Assembly (NCBI GenBank): GCA_949825045.1
Contig: OX463810.1
Coordinates: 33,304,201-33,368,200, forward strand
Origin: Argyresthia goedartella
Taxonomy: Eukaryota; Arthropoda; Insecta; Lepidoptera; Argyresthiidae
Length of the DNA stretch: 64,000 nucleotides
Direction: 5' to 3'
Part shown: positions 9,755 to 21,326 of the stretch, piece after piece
Numbering within the stretch: the stretch's first letter is position 1
How the letters are laid out: each line of letters begins with the position of its first letter
The notes under the pieces: generated by a model
The model's input: the letters and a program-made list of their open reading frames with translations, nothing else
What the model was told of the DNA's origin: nothing
The model's database searches: none
Program-made: the position numbers and the translations under genes

Positions 9755-11690
9755 AACAGAATTTAAAAATGGCGGTGGCGATAGGCATGACGTAACAAAA
9801 ATGTCGTGAACATCTAGGGACGTATGGTATGGTGTGTGGACAGCCTGTGCCCCAGTTTGTAAAAGATCTCGGTTCTAAGCCAATGAAATGTTTGGCGACA
9901 ACAGGTCCAGATATAGTTATTTGTGTCACAAGGGAGCAAAATGATGTATTTACGGCGAGGGCGGTACATTGAATCCAGAGTGAAGGGAAGGATTATACGA
10001 TAGAATCCTGAGCATAGCGAGGGATTGTAAGTTTGAATCCTGAGCGACACGAAGGATTCAAGCGTTAACGCCCATGACGAAAATAATTTTGCTCCTGAGT
10101 GACACATACAACTTTTCACACCGACTATGAGGAAAATTTAAATTGCTCTAAAAAAAATAAATTTGAATTATACTTTTACCACTTTTACAGTAATCGAACA
10201 ACGTAAACATTTTTTTTTATATAATGATGGATTGTGATGGATTAGGGAAAGGTCACCACAGATAAAATGTTCTGTGTACTTTTACTATTGCGTAAAAATA
10301 ATCGAATCGAATATTACAATGGTTTCGGATATCAATATTCATTATATCACAATAACAGTCATCGATAGTTTTGATTTCAGTAAAACATATAATTTATTAT
10401 AACATTTTTTTTAAATATTACGAAAAATTCATAAATTTTGATATAACGTTGTGAAAGTTAAAACTTGAACCATGTTCGTTTTTAATCGACTACGTCATCG
10501 TTGTCGATTGTAATGCAATTTCATAATTACAATATATTATTTTAATCTGTGTTCAATTGGCACATTGCGTAAAAGCTGCATGCCAATGAATAAATTAAAA
10601 AAGTAGCTTGAACAGAAAAGTAGCATTTTGCTCCCTCTCGTCGTGGAGCAAAACTTACTTTTCTGAATGAAAGGTGTGAAAAATAATATATTGCCCAAGA
10701 GCGGCAGCACAATGTACTTGTCCAAACATGGAAGCCACGGAAAAGCCATCGCTCGGATCTATTGAGTAAAATATGGCGTGAAATCTGAGGGAACGAATAA
10801 GCATCATGTTGGAGAATTACAATACGTACATGTTAGATGCTACTTTGGCGCATGATTAATGTGGTAACTTGGTAACTATATGGGTAGAGGACAACTTAAC
10901 ATACAAAACATATTTGTAATATAGTAGGCCTTAATTGTCACGTTGTCAACATAATAATAAGATAATTGAAGAATTATTGTTGTCAACTATTCACCTTCCC
11001 ATTTGAAGTATCCCATTGTTTTCCATTGTTCTTTCCAGTAGAATGAGACACTGTCGAGGGGCTATGTAGGTACCTATACTCAGGTGCCGTTGTCTAATCC
11101 CGCAATTACTTACAAGATGTTTAATAACTATTGTACCTACATAAAAATTAGATCGCAGTACTGAAAGGTGACGAGATTATAGAATATAATCTCTGTCACT
11201 AAAGAGACCAGTTTTTTGAGGAGGATAAAGCGAAATGCGTCAGTATCGTGGATCAGTAACCTCCAACAACGTAAAAATTACCCTATTTTACTTATAAATA
11301 TCTACCTACTTATTAACATATCTAAAAGATGTTCACTTATTGTGTGTCACCAAAATGCCAACCAAATTAGGACAGCTTTATATTGATGACAGTACTCCAC
11401 TAACTAATATGTGTTTTGTCAAAATGTCACGTACCTACAGAATCTATCAACAAGGGTGACTGGGGACAGCGGCGGCTACGTCCCTAATTTTCCACAACAG
11501 TTGCTCGGTTCATATTAATAGATTGTTAAAATGGGTGCAAAGAAGTACAATATGAAACAAGATTGTTGGGACTTGGGATTGGGTATTGCACTAATAGTCG
11601 ATGATATTTCACACCTTTAATTAATATCTATAAATTTAAAATTTAAAACACCTCCGATACATGAATGAAACTTTACGGCTAAAATATTGT
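9755..11690. other. AT-rich intergenic DNA, no gene supported
   Basis: Around 9990-10060 a short motif (AATCCTGAGC...GAAGGATT-like) is repeated in direct and inverted form. Otherwise no motif-bearing ORF, RNA gene or transposon end could be supported. Confidence 0.4.
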
Positions 11691-11699
11691 TCACTTGTT

Positions 11700-11930
11700 T
11701 CCTATTTAGGCTAATAAAATATATCTAAGTATCACCGCAATGAAGTCTGCTAACAACTACTAAAACGCTTATCAAGACCCCTGCACGCGTTTGACCGCTA
11801 TTCCTTGTTAGGCTGATCATTTGGAACTACTTACTTAGCCGATTTTAATAAAACTGTCAAAGGATCATTGAAGTCCAACCATTTATTTAAAAAAAAAAAC
11901 AATGAAAATCCGTCCACACGTTCGAGTGCT
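11700..11930. repeat. Copy of the CCGTCCAC repeat unit
   Basis: Shares TTTGACCGCTATTCCTTGTT, AGGCTGAT and AAAATCCGTCCAC with the tandem units around the mariner at 18395-20055, in the same order and strand. It is a single diverged unit of that family. Confidence 0.5.
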
Positions 11931-11939
11931 AGAGCCTTT

Positions 11940-12080
11940 TTTTCGTCATCGAGCGTTAAATAGTAGTTTATGAAACGATTGCATAATGAGGGGTATTAAA
12001 ACACGAGGTATCACATGAGTGTTCTAATACCTAGTTATGTGCAGTTTCATACACTACTTTATCTACTCTCATACGTTGTG
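11940..12080. repeat. Diverged fragment of repeat family A
   Basis: TAGTAGTTTATGAAAC, ATTAAAACACGAGG and a TAATACCTAGTTATGTGCAG stretch recall the first half of the family A copies at 50700 and 53943. Similarity is partial and judged by eye. Confidence 0.35.
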
Positions 12081-12421
12081 TTGAACCTTCATAATAAAAG
12101 ATCAAAGTTCAAAGAGTAAGAAAGTAGTTGCTGGTAATAGATTATGAGTAATTTCTTTCGCCGCATATAAAATATCGGGCGGAAGAAAATGTTCTTGACA
12201 ATCACTGCTATCCGACATTTGTAAACAAAAATAACAACATTTCCACAAATTCGCCAAACCCAGCATATCACTGCGCATGCGCTAAAGTGGGCGCTGCCAC
12301 AGACAAGTTAACCTGTATCGTAATAATTATTTATTTTATTTTATAACATTGTTTTGTTTGAGAAAAATTAACTCTATTTTTAAATTTCGGTATTGTGTTT
12401 ATAAAGTATGTCAATATAAAT

Positions 12422-12926
12422 TAGTTTATCTACACACGTATCTTAAACCCTCTTTACTGCGTACAAAAACCGCACGTTACGATCAGCATAATGTTAAACT
12501 ACTTGGTAAAACTCATTTCTTATATGAAAAATTACACATTATGACCATAATGTGTAATTTTTCTACATATTATGACATTTAAATTTCGAACGCCGACGCC
12601 CGCCTGCGTGCCGCTCCTAGTTTGTCTGTAAAGTTGGTACTGACATTCAAATTTCGAACGCCGACGCCCGCCTGCGTGAAGTTGGTACTTCAGAACAAGC
12701 TAAACAACTGCAGAGCCTCAATGCCGGTCAAACATGCGGTTCCTGAACACATCAAAGAGAGCTTATGATATGTGTGTAGATAAACTAGTGTATGTAACTG
12801 TACATAATTAGGCATTAAAACTCTCGAGTGATATTATTATGAAACTCTCCTTCGGCTCGTTTCATAAACCCACTCTCGAGTATTATTGCCCTTCATTATG
12901 TAGCAGTCACATAAACTACTATTAGA
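12422..12926 (-). mobile_element. Repeat family A, copy 1 (palindromic, inverted ends)
   Basis: Segment 12422-12788 has inverted ends of about 57 bp, beginning TAGTTTATCTACACAC on both sides, diverged by a few bases. Its interior holds a perfect inverted repeat with 18-bp arms (12526-12543 and 12546-12563). A 68-bp tandem duplication (starts 12573 and 12641) contains TTTCGAACGCCGACGCCCGC. The part 12789-12926 carries the CTTCGGCTCGTTTCAT block found at 50758 and near 54010. Copy 2 (50700-51143) is in the opposite orientation. No coding frame; a non-autonomous DNA element is the simplest reading. Confidence 0.6.
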
Positions 12927-14571
12927 AGTTAGTAATTCAAATGTTTCGATATGAGAATAGCTAAAACAGTTTTAATGTACAATTACTTCAACCGTTGATT
13001 CCTAAAACCGAAAAAGGGAGATACAATTATGGATGTTTTTTATTTAAGATTTAACCCAAATTCTGTTTATTTTCGCCACAGTAAAATCAACATTTTCAAC
13101 ACGTTTGAGCGTCTTGTAGGCTGTCCTGAAAATATAAAGCAACAGGCAGAATTCTTAACAATCACCGCTCCGCCATGTACCTACTAACTTGTGTGTTTGA
13201 TGTACGGGCCTAAGGAAATCTTCGCCTACTCTCTTGGTTGGAAGCTATTTAGGTCACCTTTGCTGGTATGCCTGAACGCCTGAAACCTAAAAAACAGGGC
13301 ACGCTTGCGCTTACTCTGGCAAGACTAGGTGTAATCGAGCAAAATTTTGTGAAATTGCAGATTTTATCTTTTGACAAACTTCGTCTTATAATATTTGGAA
13401 AAAATAATCCAATCGATCTTCCATTTTCACCCACTAATTGCAAATATTAGGGTGCTCCTGGGTTTGAAAAATTTTCTGTGACCTCAGATTTAATCAACAC
13501 ACACAATTTTATCGGATAATACGTTATTCATCATCATTTAACAATATGCACCAATTTATAAAGCAAAAATGCAAATTCATTTGAGGGATAAAACGAGACA
13601 GTTTTAGTTGGCGAGTGGGTCCAATTTCCAAGGCGACAAAACTTCAGTTTCTCTATCTCTACATCGATCATGTGCCAACTCAGATCCAATTTCAACTTTA
13701 ATACTAGCACTCACTTCAGCCAGAGCCAGATAGCAGGCTGCGCTGCTCAGCACTCATGCAAGTGGGAACTAAAAGGAACTAACTGCAGCCTTATGGCGTA
13801 TAAGTCGTCTGAGCTATGAACTTCATATAGACTTTTACGTTTGACACCCTACACCAGCTTCAACTGTCAAATTGGTATCACGCAAGTAGCATCATAATGG
13901 AGGCCAAACCCAAGCTCATTGAATGAAGCCTAGAAGCCTTCGGTGATACCCCTTCGGTGAATCGATGAAATTGTATGAGCATGAGATGAACCATAGACAC
14001 ACGCTATGAACTTCAGAGAGTTACGCCATAAGGCTGACGGTCTGTTACAACTGTGACAGATAGTAAAGTATGATTTTCGAGGGTAGTTCCTCACCGGACT
14101 GTTTTTGTATGAGTCCAATCCACAATGAAACCAACGTTAAGTGAGTAGAAGTCAAATTGACGTTCAGTGTTTGGGAAAACTGTCTCTTTTTGACTGAGCG
14201 CGCGAAGCAGCTCCATTCAGGATTGGGCAAAAATGATTTCGTATGTCCGGATGTTCTCCTCTACAGGCCGCATTTCTCAACTGATTCTCTTGAATTTTTG
14301 TGAGCAGGTTCAATAATTAAATAGTTTTTTGTCGATTCAGGTTTTGTAAATTTTTAAAAAAGGCGGAGATATGGGGTTGAGAATTAAAAAAAGACCGCTT
14401 GACAGATTTTAACAAATGAGATGTTGTTGAACTTGTGGAGACGGTTACATTAGCTTTATAATTTACGTATTTTTATATTTTGTATATCATGTCGAATAGA
14501 CCACGAGCATCTTAAACAATCCAAGACGAAATCGTTGGTTCAAACTGACAGAAAACGGATCGATCAGCAAA
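12927..14571. other. No gene supported; weak inverted repeat
   Basis: CAGCCTTATGGCGTA at 13786-13800 is repeated inverted at 14021-14036, about 220 bp apart, perhaps a decayed MITE. The short ORFs overlapping 13249-13450 on both strands carry no recognisable motif. Confidence 0.35.
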
Positions 14572-16750
14572 GTCAAAGTCAAATTTATTTATTACTGTAG
14601 ATATTTACATATATTTAGCCAACGTCATTCTTTGCCTCTTCTCTACAGTGAGGAGAAGAAGGGCATGGAAACTCCCACAGATTGATTTTTAGATCTCTTT
14701 TAAAAATTGCTTGTACTTAACTTATACAAATATTACAATATCAATTATTATAATTAATAAGCAGGAATAAATAACAGCAAGGACTGTGTTGAGCTAGATT
14801 AACCCCATATAGTCCCATCATTTGAGAAATCATGAACATTGTGATATCCCTTTTTCGACAAAGTCGCTTTAACATCCTTTTTAAATTGCTAAAATGGCTA
14901 ATTCAAATTTTCCAGAGGTATCATATTAAAGTAGAGGATGCATTGACCCTTGAAAGAATTGCTAACCTTCGCGAGTCTAAACCGGGGCGCATGTAGTCTG
15001 TGATTATTTCTTAGGTTAACATTACAGCTATATAAGTTTGGAATATGTTGTAAGGTTCTTGCGTACATACATTATATTTTCGAAAGCGTAGCTACAGTTA
15101 GTATGTCAATTTCTTTAAAAAGCTCTCTTAAGGAGTCTGTTCGTTTCAAACTGTAAATTGCTCAAATAGCTCTTTTCTGTAAAATAAAAATAGCTTGAAT
15201 ATCCGCTGCTTTCCCCCACAACAAGATACCATAGAACATGGCACTATGAAAGTAACTAAAATATACTAGCCTAGATGTAGCCACAACCGTGTTTTGTCTG
15301 ATGTTCCTAACAGCGTAAGCCGCAGAACTTAATTTACCAGCTAATTTATCTATGTGGGGTCCCCGCTGCAATTCGGTATCAATGGTTATTCCAAGAAACT
15401 CCGAATCATTTACTAATTCTAACGTGTCGCTGTCTAACACTAAATTAGTCCCAACTTGCCTGACATTTGGAAGTATTTGCCAGCGTTTCATACTAAATTA
15501 TTAACTGTGAACCAATTCAAGGTTAAAGGTCAACATTAACAAAATTGACCATTAACATCATCAAAATCTTCTTTTTGTCTTAAAATTTTGAAGAACAGTG
15601 TGTATCATCAGAAAACAACAGTATGTTAGTCAATTTCTCCACCATGAAATGCAGATTGTTAATATACCAGGAATATCAAAAAAGCCTAATATGTAACCCA
15701 GTGGAACGCCAATTTTTACTCAAGATCCATCAGATTCAACGCCGTTGATTTCTGCCTTTTGAAACCTATTTTACGTACGTTTACGTATGGTCTTGCTAGA
15801 TACAACGCTGTTTTTTTAACTCCGTAATGATTTAATTTCATTAGTAGCGTAGCATGATCAACACAATCAAATATTTTCGACAGATCGCAAAAACTCAGAT
15901 AGCATCCTGTGCAGCCTACCATGTAGAAAAAATATGAGATATAAGAGATATACCTGCATCCGCAGTCGATTTACCCCCAGTGAAACCGTATTGTTAGGCG
16001 TGGAGTTATTTTTTATGGTTGAAGTATGAGAGCGTTTGATTGAGCATAATCTTTTCAAATATTTTACTTTCAACTGAAAGAACAGATATTGGTCTGAAAT
16101 TTTAAGGATCACACTTGTCTCCCAACTTGAACAAAGGAATCCGTTTACTGTGTTTCATGAGGTCTGGGAAAACTCCATCGTCAATATATTTATTGAATAT
16201 ATAAGTTGTGTGGGAAGGGCTTTGATTGATATGCCCCAGAGGTCCTCGGTATATTTTTAAGTCTAAACTTTTTGACAATGTCCTGGAGATATACATTATG
16301 AATTTTAAAAGATAAATTACTGACGCTAAAAAACACTGACTTCAACAAAGTCTCTGCTTCACACGGAGGTGAATTTAGACGCTCTGTTGTGAACAAGTGT
16401 ACATTGGTGAAGAATGTTTCGAAAGCTCGTGTAACCTCAGCGTTGGATAGAACAACATCATCATCATCATCTTTAGGCAGAAATCATTGTCCCTTGGTAT
16501 AGTATTGCCAGTTTCACGGTTCATTAATTGCCAAACTGTTTTCATTCTATTGTTTGTTTTTTTTATTTTTCAATGAATGTGTAAAATTTTTGGAAAATTT
16601 TTAACATAGTCATGAAATTTTCTATCAAATTTATAGGTTTTTTGTTCATAAAGATCATAAAAGATTTTTTAGGAATTCCAAATGTTGCCCAGTCAGTAAA
16701 TTTAGATTTACCGTTATATTCACGGATTTTACTTAATTTAATAACTTAAC
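14572..16750 (-). mobile_element. LINE copy 2 of the CR1-group-like family (5'-truncated, decayed)
   Basis: Minus-strand element with the same 3' UTR as copy 1 (ends in repeats of TTTGAC at 14572-14590) and RT fragments at 15162-15491 (ITIDTELQRGPHIDKLAGKL), 15716-15922 (FCDLSKIFDCVDH) and 16102-16396. It is broken by many stops. Its 5' end lies in the endonuclease-RT linker (matching 1980-2040 of copy 1). At about 14925 it shows the uninterrupted sequence where copy 1 carries the 730-bp transposon. The 3' UTR hairpin is damaged here (left arm CAGTGAGGAG). Confidence 0.8.
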
Positions 16751-18039
16751 CTGTATGTGTGGGTATCTATAGATAGGTCTTTAATAATGACGTTGAGGTT
16801 TCTGAAACCATTTTTCCTCAAGGTAAATCGTTAAAGAGACAGACCCTTTCAAAGTAGAAAAATGTGTCTCCCCCCCTCTAACTTTTAAAGTAAGAGTGAA
16901 AAATCTAAAAAAAATATATGTTGTGTCTCTCGATAAACTCTTTCAACAATATTTAGTTTGAACAATAGGCAGTTTTTTAATATATCAAACATTTATTAAA
17001 AGCCGTAAATATAATTTTGTTATTCATACAAATACTATGAAAAACTAAGTGGTTCTTTGCTGATGAAGCATGATAATTTAATTTTTTAGGCTTATTTTCT
17101 AGATTTGGCACGGATCCCTAAATGTGCGAAGTCTGACATGCACTTGTCCGGTTTTTTTTTATGTCTCAAAATATTACTAAATGTGTTAGGTGTACTTTCG
17201 GTCAAATTGAGTGTGAGTGAACGCCTTAATGTGTACTCAATTATGAGTTTGTTTTCCTTTTTGAATACCCAAAACACCGATACCTATGTACGTATGTGGT
17301 ATGTGTCTGAGGTTCTTTGCGCGCTTAGTTTGTTTGTTTTGATGCATTGTGTGTCGGCGCACGTGTAACATACCTTCTCATATTTAAAAGATAATAATGA
17401 CTCATAAATGCCGAGACAGAAACTCAGAACATCATTTCGTGACAGGTAGGTATGTCATATTCGTTGACTTTCATCGTTAACAGGAACATGGTGATCAAAT
17501 AAGAGACTTTAGTGAAACCACCCGATCCTGCATGATATCCGATTCATTCAGCAAACGCTACTACATCGTAAACTCGAAGTGTTTGCTGGAATTTTCTTAA
17601 CGTATGACGGCTAGAGCACAAACTTTATCGTCTTTCTGAACTAAATGGAATGAAACAACTGTAATGTTAATGGCATTTTATGAATGGCACATTAGGCACG
17701 ACGTTTGTAGCAGTATTTACATATTACAGTGCCACTCTACGCTATAATTTCAAGTTTTACCGAGTTTGCTGTGTTAAGTTTTTCTTGAATCTATAGTTTA
17801 TTGGTTAACTTTGTCTCAATAAAGTCGACATTGTAATCAAAAACTGTATTCGAAAACTAAATTGTATATCCCCAATGTCTCTTCAATAGGCATTTCATAA
17901 ATCGACTGGAAATGTCCGGGTAACTGAAGTCCCGATTACAAGTCAAGTGCTTGTTAACTAGACCATAACTGGACATTCACAGTGCTTCTACTGAAAGAAT
18001 AAGATTTGATAGATCATTATTCCGACTCAAGACATAAAC
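16751..18039. other. Mostly unassigned; one dispersed-repeat end
   Basis: 17103-17160 (AATGTGCGAAGTCTGACATG then CACTTGTCCGG) matches 50363-50420, a sequence type I recognise as common in Lepidoptera and which also resembles 57209-57250. Nothing else is supportable. Confidence 0.4.
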
Positions 18040-18232
18040 AAAAACATTTACTAACAGGCACATGCTTTGCTTCTGGTCCCACACTAGGATACCCTGTGTC
18101 GTGGGAACCAGAAACAGATACATATAAACATCCAAGACCTGTTTTAAAAAAAAATACCTATGCCGGGGTCGAACCCGGGAACATGGTAGGCAGAGCCACT
18201 ACCGCAGCGCCACGGAGGTCAAGCTAGTGTAG
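18040..18232 (-). mobile_element. tRNA-derived SINE, type A, copy 1
   Basis: On the minus strand it starts with a tRNA-like head; the B-box counterpart GGGTTCGACCCC lies at about 18165-18176. It continues through a body containing GGTTCCCACGACACAGGGTA and ends near GCAAAGCATGTGCCT. The same body occurs at 42066-42246, 43755-43862, 58524-58695 and, inverted, 43297-43360. The tRNA-like part cannot fold into a functional tRNA with the surrounding sequence and is the SINE promoter. Confidence 0.7.
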
Positions 18233-18394
18233 AGTGACCCAACCAGAGATAATTTGTGCGCCTGAGTTTAGTTTAGATGGATGGGTTCAGTTAAATTAAT
18301 TCTCACGTGCTTTGTGGAGTAAATCTTGATAATAACTATAATTAATAAAATATATAAACGCTTGACACCTTACTTAGCACTACTGAAACGATTT

Positions 18395-18533
18395 AACAAA
18401 ACATATCTCAGAACCACAGCAGTCTACTGCCAACTACGAAAAACCACATTAAAATCCGTCCACAGGTTTGACTGCTATTCCTTGTTAAGCTGATGACTTT
18501 CGAACTACAGAACCGATTTCAAGAAAATATATA
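18395..18533. repeat. Tandem repeat unit (about 125 bp) left of the mariner
   Basis: CATATCTCAGAACCAC ... AAAATCCGTCCAC ... TTGACTGCTATTCCTTGTTA ... AACCGATTT is repeated with divergence at 19843-20055. The mariner splits this unit; the neighbouring unit at about 19970 (CATATCTAAGAACC) shows the uninterrupted junction. Confidence 0.65.
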
Positions 18534-19842
18534 CATAGTCAGGTCATAAGTTCTGTCACATGTGCAATATGAAATAATTTAGACATGTTTATTATTTATG
18601 TAAACATTTATATAGCAAAATGAACTTAATAAAACATAGATTCTTATGGTAATAAAGTTTATTCGAAATGACCCCCGCGATTTTGAATACAGGCCTTTAT
18701 TCTGCGCGGCCAGTCGTCTATCGCAGCACGAACGAGGTCCATGTCAATATCGGCGGCTGCCTTAATCAAGGATGCCTTGAGTGACTCCAAATCAGGATGA
18801 GGCTTTGAGCAGGCCTTTTCCTCCAAGTGTTGCCATATCTTGTAATCTAACGGACTCAAATCTGGACTGGAGGAGGGCCAGTCTTCGTGCCGGATGAAGT
18901 CGATTTCACGCGCCGCCAGCCAGTCTTGTGTGCTTTTCGCTCTATGAGCTGGCGCAGAATCTTGTTGGAATACCCAGTGCCTGTTATTAAACATGGTATG
19001 AGAAACAGGTTCCACAAGGTTCTTGAGGACTGTATTTTGAAACACAACTGCATTCGTTTTTACGCCTTTCTCACAAAAATGTACCTCAGTTAAGCCCCAA
19101 TAAGAGACTCCCAACCAAACCATGAGCGAGGATGGAAAATGACCTCGTTGGACACGCGGAATACGGTTGCTCGCTTCTTCAATGCTGTGTGCGTACACCT
19201 TATCATTTTGTTTGTTGTAGCTCTCTTCCACGGTGAAAATTTTTTCATCCGAAAAAAGAATTTCCTGATGCTTTTTTCCCGCGTACCGCTTCAACAAAGC
19301 GCGGCATCTCTTCAGTCTCAGGTCCATTAAACTAGCGTCCAAACGATGTCCTGTTTTTCTTCGATATGCCCTAAGCCCTAAGTCTTCATTTAACACCCTT
19401 TTCACCGTGGTCCTGCTTAACCCCATCTGAAGGGCCAACAGTTTCTGCTTACGTATGGGATTTCTTTGAATTCGCGCCTTCACAGCTTTTATCACTGCTG
19501 GAGTCCTAACAGAGCGAGGGCGACTACTTCTTGAACTGTCATCTGCACTAGAGTCTTCATTGTATCGTTTTATGGTACGATAAACGAATCTTTTGGTTAT
19601 ATTCAAATTTTTCAGTAAGTCTAAAATCTGAATTGGCGCGTAACCGCAACGATGCAACGCAATAACTGCGACACGGTCTTCTTTAAGTGTCCACTCCATA
19701 TTTAAAAATGAGGAAAATTCTAAAAAGTACACATTTTTATTTTCATGAAGAATTCGAAATTCGAATTCAATAAACTTTTTTGTGGCCAGCGTTCTAAATT
19801 CAAAAGTTTTTATTGTGTGACAGAACTTATGACCTGACTGTG
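18534..19842 (-). mobile_element. Complete maT-type (DD37D) mariner
   Basis: 1309 bp, with 27-bp inverted ends CATAGTCAGGTCATAAGTTC (left) and CACAGTCAGGTCATAAGTTC (right, reverse complemented), both followed by TGTCACA. They are flanked by TA at 18532-18533 and 19843-19844. The size, TA target and single intact transposase frame are those of an autonomous mariner. The element is inserted in a tandem repeat. End-to-end integrity suggests a young insertion. Confidence 0.92.
18659..19699 (-). CDS. Mariner transposase, maT/DD37D type
   Basis: 346 codons, no internal stop. It cuts and pastes its own element: an N-terminal paired helix-turn-helix region (about 1-110) binds the inverted ends and a DDD RNase-H-like core does the strand transfer. 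Visible catalytic residues are D151 in LFSDEK, D247 in FQQDSAPAHRA and D285 in SPLDY, with 37 residues between the second and third, which defines DD37D (maT). The start at 19699 (MEWTLKEDRV) is chosen because the 61 codons upstream run into the inverted repeat and look untranslated. All catalytic residues are present, so activity is plausible but untested. Confidence 0.92.
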   Translation of the reverse strand: MEWTLKEDRVAVIALHRCGYAPIQILDLLKNLNITKRFVYRTIKRYNEDSSADDSSRSSRPRSVRTPAVIKAVKARIQRNPIRKQKLLALQMGLSRTTVKRVLNEDLGLRAYRRKTGHRLDASLMDLRLKRCRALLKRYAGKKHQEILFSDEKIFTVEESYNKQNDKVYAHSIEEASNRIPRVQRGHFPSSLMVWLGVSYWGLTEVHFCEKGVKTNAVVFQNTVLKNLVEPVSHTMFNNRHWVFQQDSAPAHRAKSTQDWLAAREIDFIRHEDWPSSSPDLSPLDYKIWQHLEEKACSKPHPDLESLKASLIKAAADIDMDLVRAAIDDWPRRIKACIQNRGGHFE

Positions 19843-20060
19843 TATAAGAAACATTGAAATAAAACCTACTACCAAACTTCAAAAGACCTCATTATAATCC
19901 GTCCACCCTTGTGACCGCTATTATTTGTTAAACTGATACCTTCCGAAATACCTAACGGATTTTATTTAAACATATCTAAGAACCATCGCAGGAATGTCTA
20001 CTACCATTTACAGAAAACACCATCAAAATCCGTCCATCCGTTTGACTCTAGGGTGCCACG
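19843..20060. repeat. Tandem repeat units right of the mariner
   Basis: Continuation of the 125-bp tandem repeat: AATCCGTCCACCC, GTGACCGCTATTATTTGTTA, then CATATCTAAGAACCATCGCA and AAAATCCGTCCATCC. Together with 18395-18533 it makes nearly two and a half units. Confidence 0.65.
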
Positions 20061-20715
20061 GAGAGACACAGAAACACCGAGACACTGACAGACGCTACAC
20101 TCCTTTTTTGGCCGTGGGTTGACAAACAAACACAGTGTCACGCCTTTTCCAATACGAGGTGGCATAGACAAAGTTTGTTGTTGTTGATAGAGTATATCTT
20201 AATATAAATTGTACAAACGCAAAACAACTCCTATATCTCGCTGGATGGCTGTGAGATTATTCTACAATATTATATTGGACTTATACCTGTTCGATACTAA
20301 GTAGTTCTTTAGTCATGTCCGAGTAGCCAATTTAAGAAAATTTCCGTGTTTCTATGTGTTTCAAGGTAAGAGTCATATTCAACATGTGGCTATAAAGGAG
20401 ACCTTACAATATACTAAGTAATATTTGTCAGTTTTGTTAACATGTAATGTACACAGGTAGCCTTGAATTTGGTAGTTCCTTGTTTGGGATCTGGAAAAGC
20501 AGTTATGGCTAATAAAGACTTGTTTACCTTCTCCTTATTTCGTTTTTTGGGAAGTCACCTTCAATATTTACACATGCAATAATGACGAAGTGTTATATTG
20601 GTATGTGTTATTAGACCTGAGTTAATTTAGTCTTTAGAACTTTCTGCGTCTGCAGCGCGTCTGGTATGTTTGCCGAAGCACGGGTTAAAGGCATCGCCGC
20701 CATTATTCGTAGTCG
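20061..20715. other. No gene supported
   Basis: Contains a GTGTCACGCC ... GGTGGCA motif (20134-20170) with echoes at 49540-49580 and 51395-51420, probably from a dispersed repeat. No coding signal. Confidence 0.35.
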
Positions 20716-20720
20716 CGTGG

Positions 20721-21295
20721 TGATTAATTCCACGCCTCAACCGAACGGGCGTGGAATCTTGGTAGGGTTGTTTTTCACCAGGAGTATCACAAGTGGTACT
20801 GACCTTTGACGCCGTGGACCGGAATTCGAAAGCTCAATTCGAGGCAGGAACACGGGATAAGGAGCACAAGGGGGGTGAGGGGAGAGGAGTCGAATCTTAC
20901 TCTCGTCGTAGCCCGATGCTGTCGCCGTCGTGTTGCTTGCCGACACAAAGAGTCGCTGTCCGAATGCGACGAATTGGGGACCGAACCACTTCAACCTTTC
21001 ACAACACGAAGCACTCACTCCGATGACTTGAATCTACTTATTTCCCGACGATTGTTCCGTGCTTATTATAATTAACATTCCGACCAGGCCCGACACCTGT
21101 GTTAGACAATTATTACTACTAAAATACAGCCAAGGCCCGAAAGCCATGTGCCGACATTTTTTCCATGTCAAAAAAGTAACCTCTAACTCGTCATTTCGTT
21201 TCTATACAAGTGACAGCTGCTAGTTCCGTTTCCGATCACTCGCGGTCCGAGTCGCGCAACAAAAGAGGTGCGTTCCGAAGCATAAATATTAAACA
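20721..21295 (-). repeat. BEL/Pao 3' LTR
   Basis: 575 bp; on the minus strand it begins TGTTTAATATTTATGC and ends GGAATTAATCA, the canonical TG...CA. About a dozen substitutions separate it from the 5' LTR and there is no length difference. ORFs overlapping it on both strands are spurious. Confidence 0.93.
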
Positions 21296-21326
21296 GTCAC
21301 CCGCCCGGACAGGCCCGAACCTGTCC

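Noticed and set aside
8814..9929. A 371-codon minus-strand ORF and 219- and 263-codon plus-strand ORFs as genes
   Set aside because: They are products of a 48-bp tandem repeat whose length is divisible by 3; only the RPRGRPPARWSDDIAS frame has a protein origin, and that is a retroelement.
13249..13450. Overlapping 60-64 codon ORFs on both strands
   Set aside because: No family resemblance, ordinary composition and overlap on opposite strands.
19700..19882. 61-codon N-terminal extension of the mariner transposase
   Set aside because: It runs through the 5' UTR and the inverted repeat; family members start near MEWTLKED.
20737..21075. ORFs within the Pao LTRs (and their twins at 27509-27847)
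   Set aside because: Identical in both LTRs, on several frames, without motifs; they are shadows of the LTR sequence.
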